Origin: DATAFT01 sp035544635 | Lineage (GTDB): Bacteria; Acidobacteriota; Thermoanaerobaculia; Multivoradales; Multivoraceae | NCBI GenBank assembly: GCA_035544635.1 | Contig: DATKDQ010000110.1 | Span: forward strand, 1 to 7,382 | Direction: 5' to 3' | Length of the DNA: 7,382 nucleotides | Shown: piece after piece, positions 6,479 through 7,382 of the stretch | Layout: the number at the start of each line of letters is the position of its first letter | How positions within the stretch are numbered: the first letter of the stretch is position 1 | Notes under the pieces: generated by a model | What the model was told of the DNA's origin: nothing | The model's input: only the letters and a program-made list of their open reading frames with translations | Databases searched by the model: none | Position numbers and translations under genes: made by a program

Positions 6479-7382
<904 letters not shown>

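Overview
The window is a densely coded stretch of a GC-rich bacterial chromosome. It holds five genes on the minus strand and one divergent gene on the plus strand. No plasmid, phage, transposon, CRISPR, tRNA or rRNA signal was found. The cell-wall gene (murB), a probable lipoprotein and a transglutaminase that appears to face the periplasm suggest a Gram-negative-type envelope. The strong GC bias and the RecA and MurB sequences would suit Acidobacteriota or a similar high-GC soil or sediment lineage, but this placement is a guess.

Layout. Positions 4256 down to 1 hold a tightly packed minus-strand module: a MoxR-type AAA ATPase, then a membrane-anchored DUF58 protein, then a large multi-pass membrane protein with a periplasmic transglutaminase-like domain (TgpA/DUF3488 type). 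The last of these is cut by the left edge. The first junction has a 4-nt gap and the second a 4-nt GTGA overlap, so the three genes are almost certainly co-transcribed and translationally coupled. Positions 4257-4431 are a short gap with an AT-rich patch that may carry the promoter. Positions 5004-4432 encode a small acidic probable lipoprotein of unknown function. After another short gap, murB (UDP-N-acetylenolpyruvoylglucosamine reductase) occupies the minus strand up to about 6073 or 6193; its start codon is uncertain. Positions 6194-6478 form a divergent control region that includes a good sigma70-like promoter, a 14-bp perfect palindrome and a small hairpin next to the ribosome binding site. 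recA follows on the plus strand from 6479 and is cut by the right edge after 301 codons.

How the genes relate. murB makes UDP-N-acetylmuramic acid for peptidoglycan. The MoxR/DUF58/transglutaminase set is a widespread envelope-linked trio in which a MoxR ATPase is thought to act as a chaperone for its partner proteins; its substrate is unknown. The lipoprotein lies between these two envelope loci but has no recognised family. recA, the recombination and SOS protein, is functionally separate and only shares the divergent upstream region with murB.

Nothing here is a clearly new biological system. The items most worth a second look are the unknown lipoprotein, the DUF58 protein whose would-be metal site looks degenerate, the palindrome just after the predicted recA transcription start, and the paired -10-like motifs placed the same distance ahead of two minus-strand genes.
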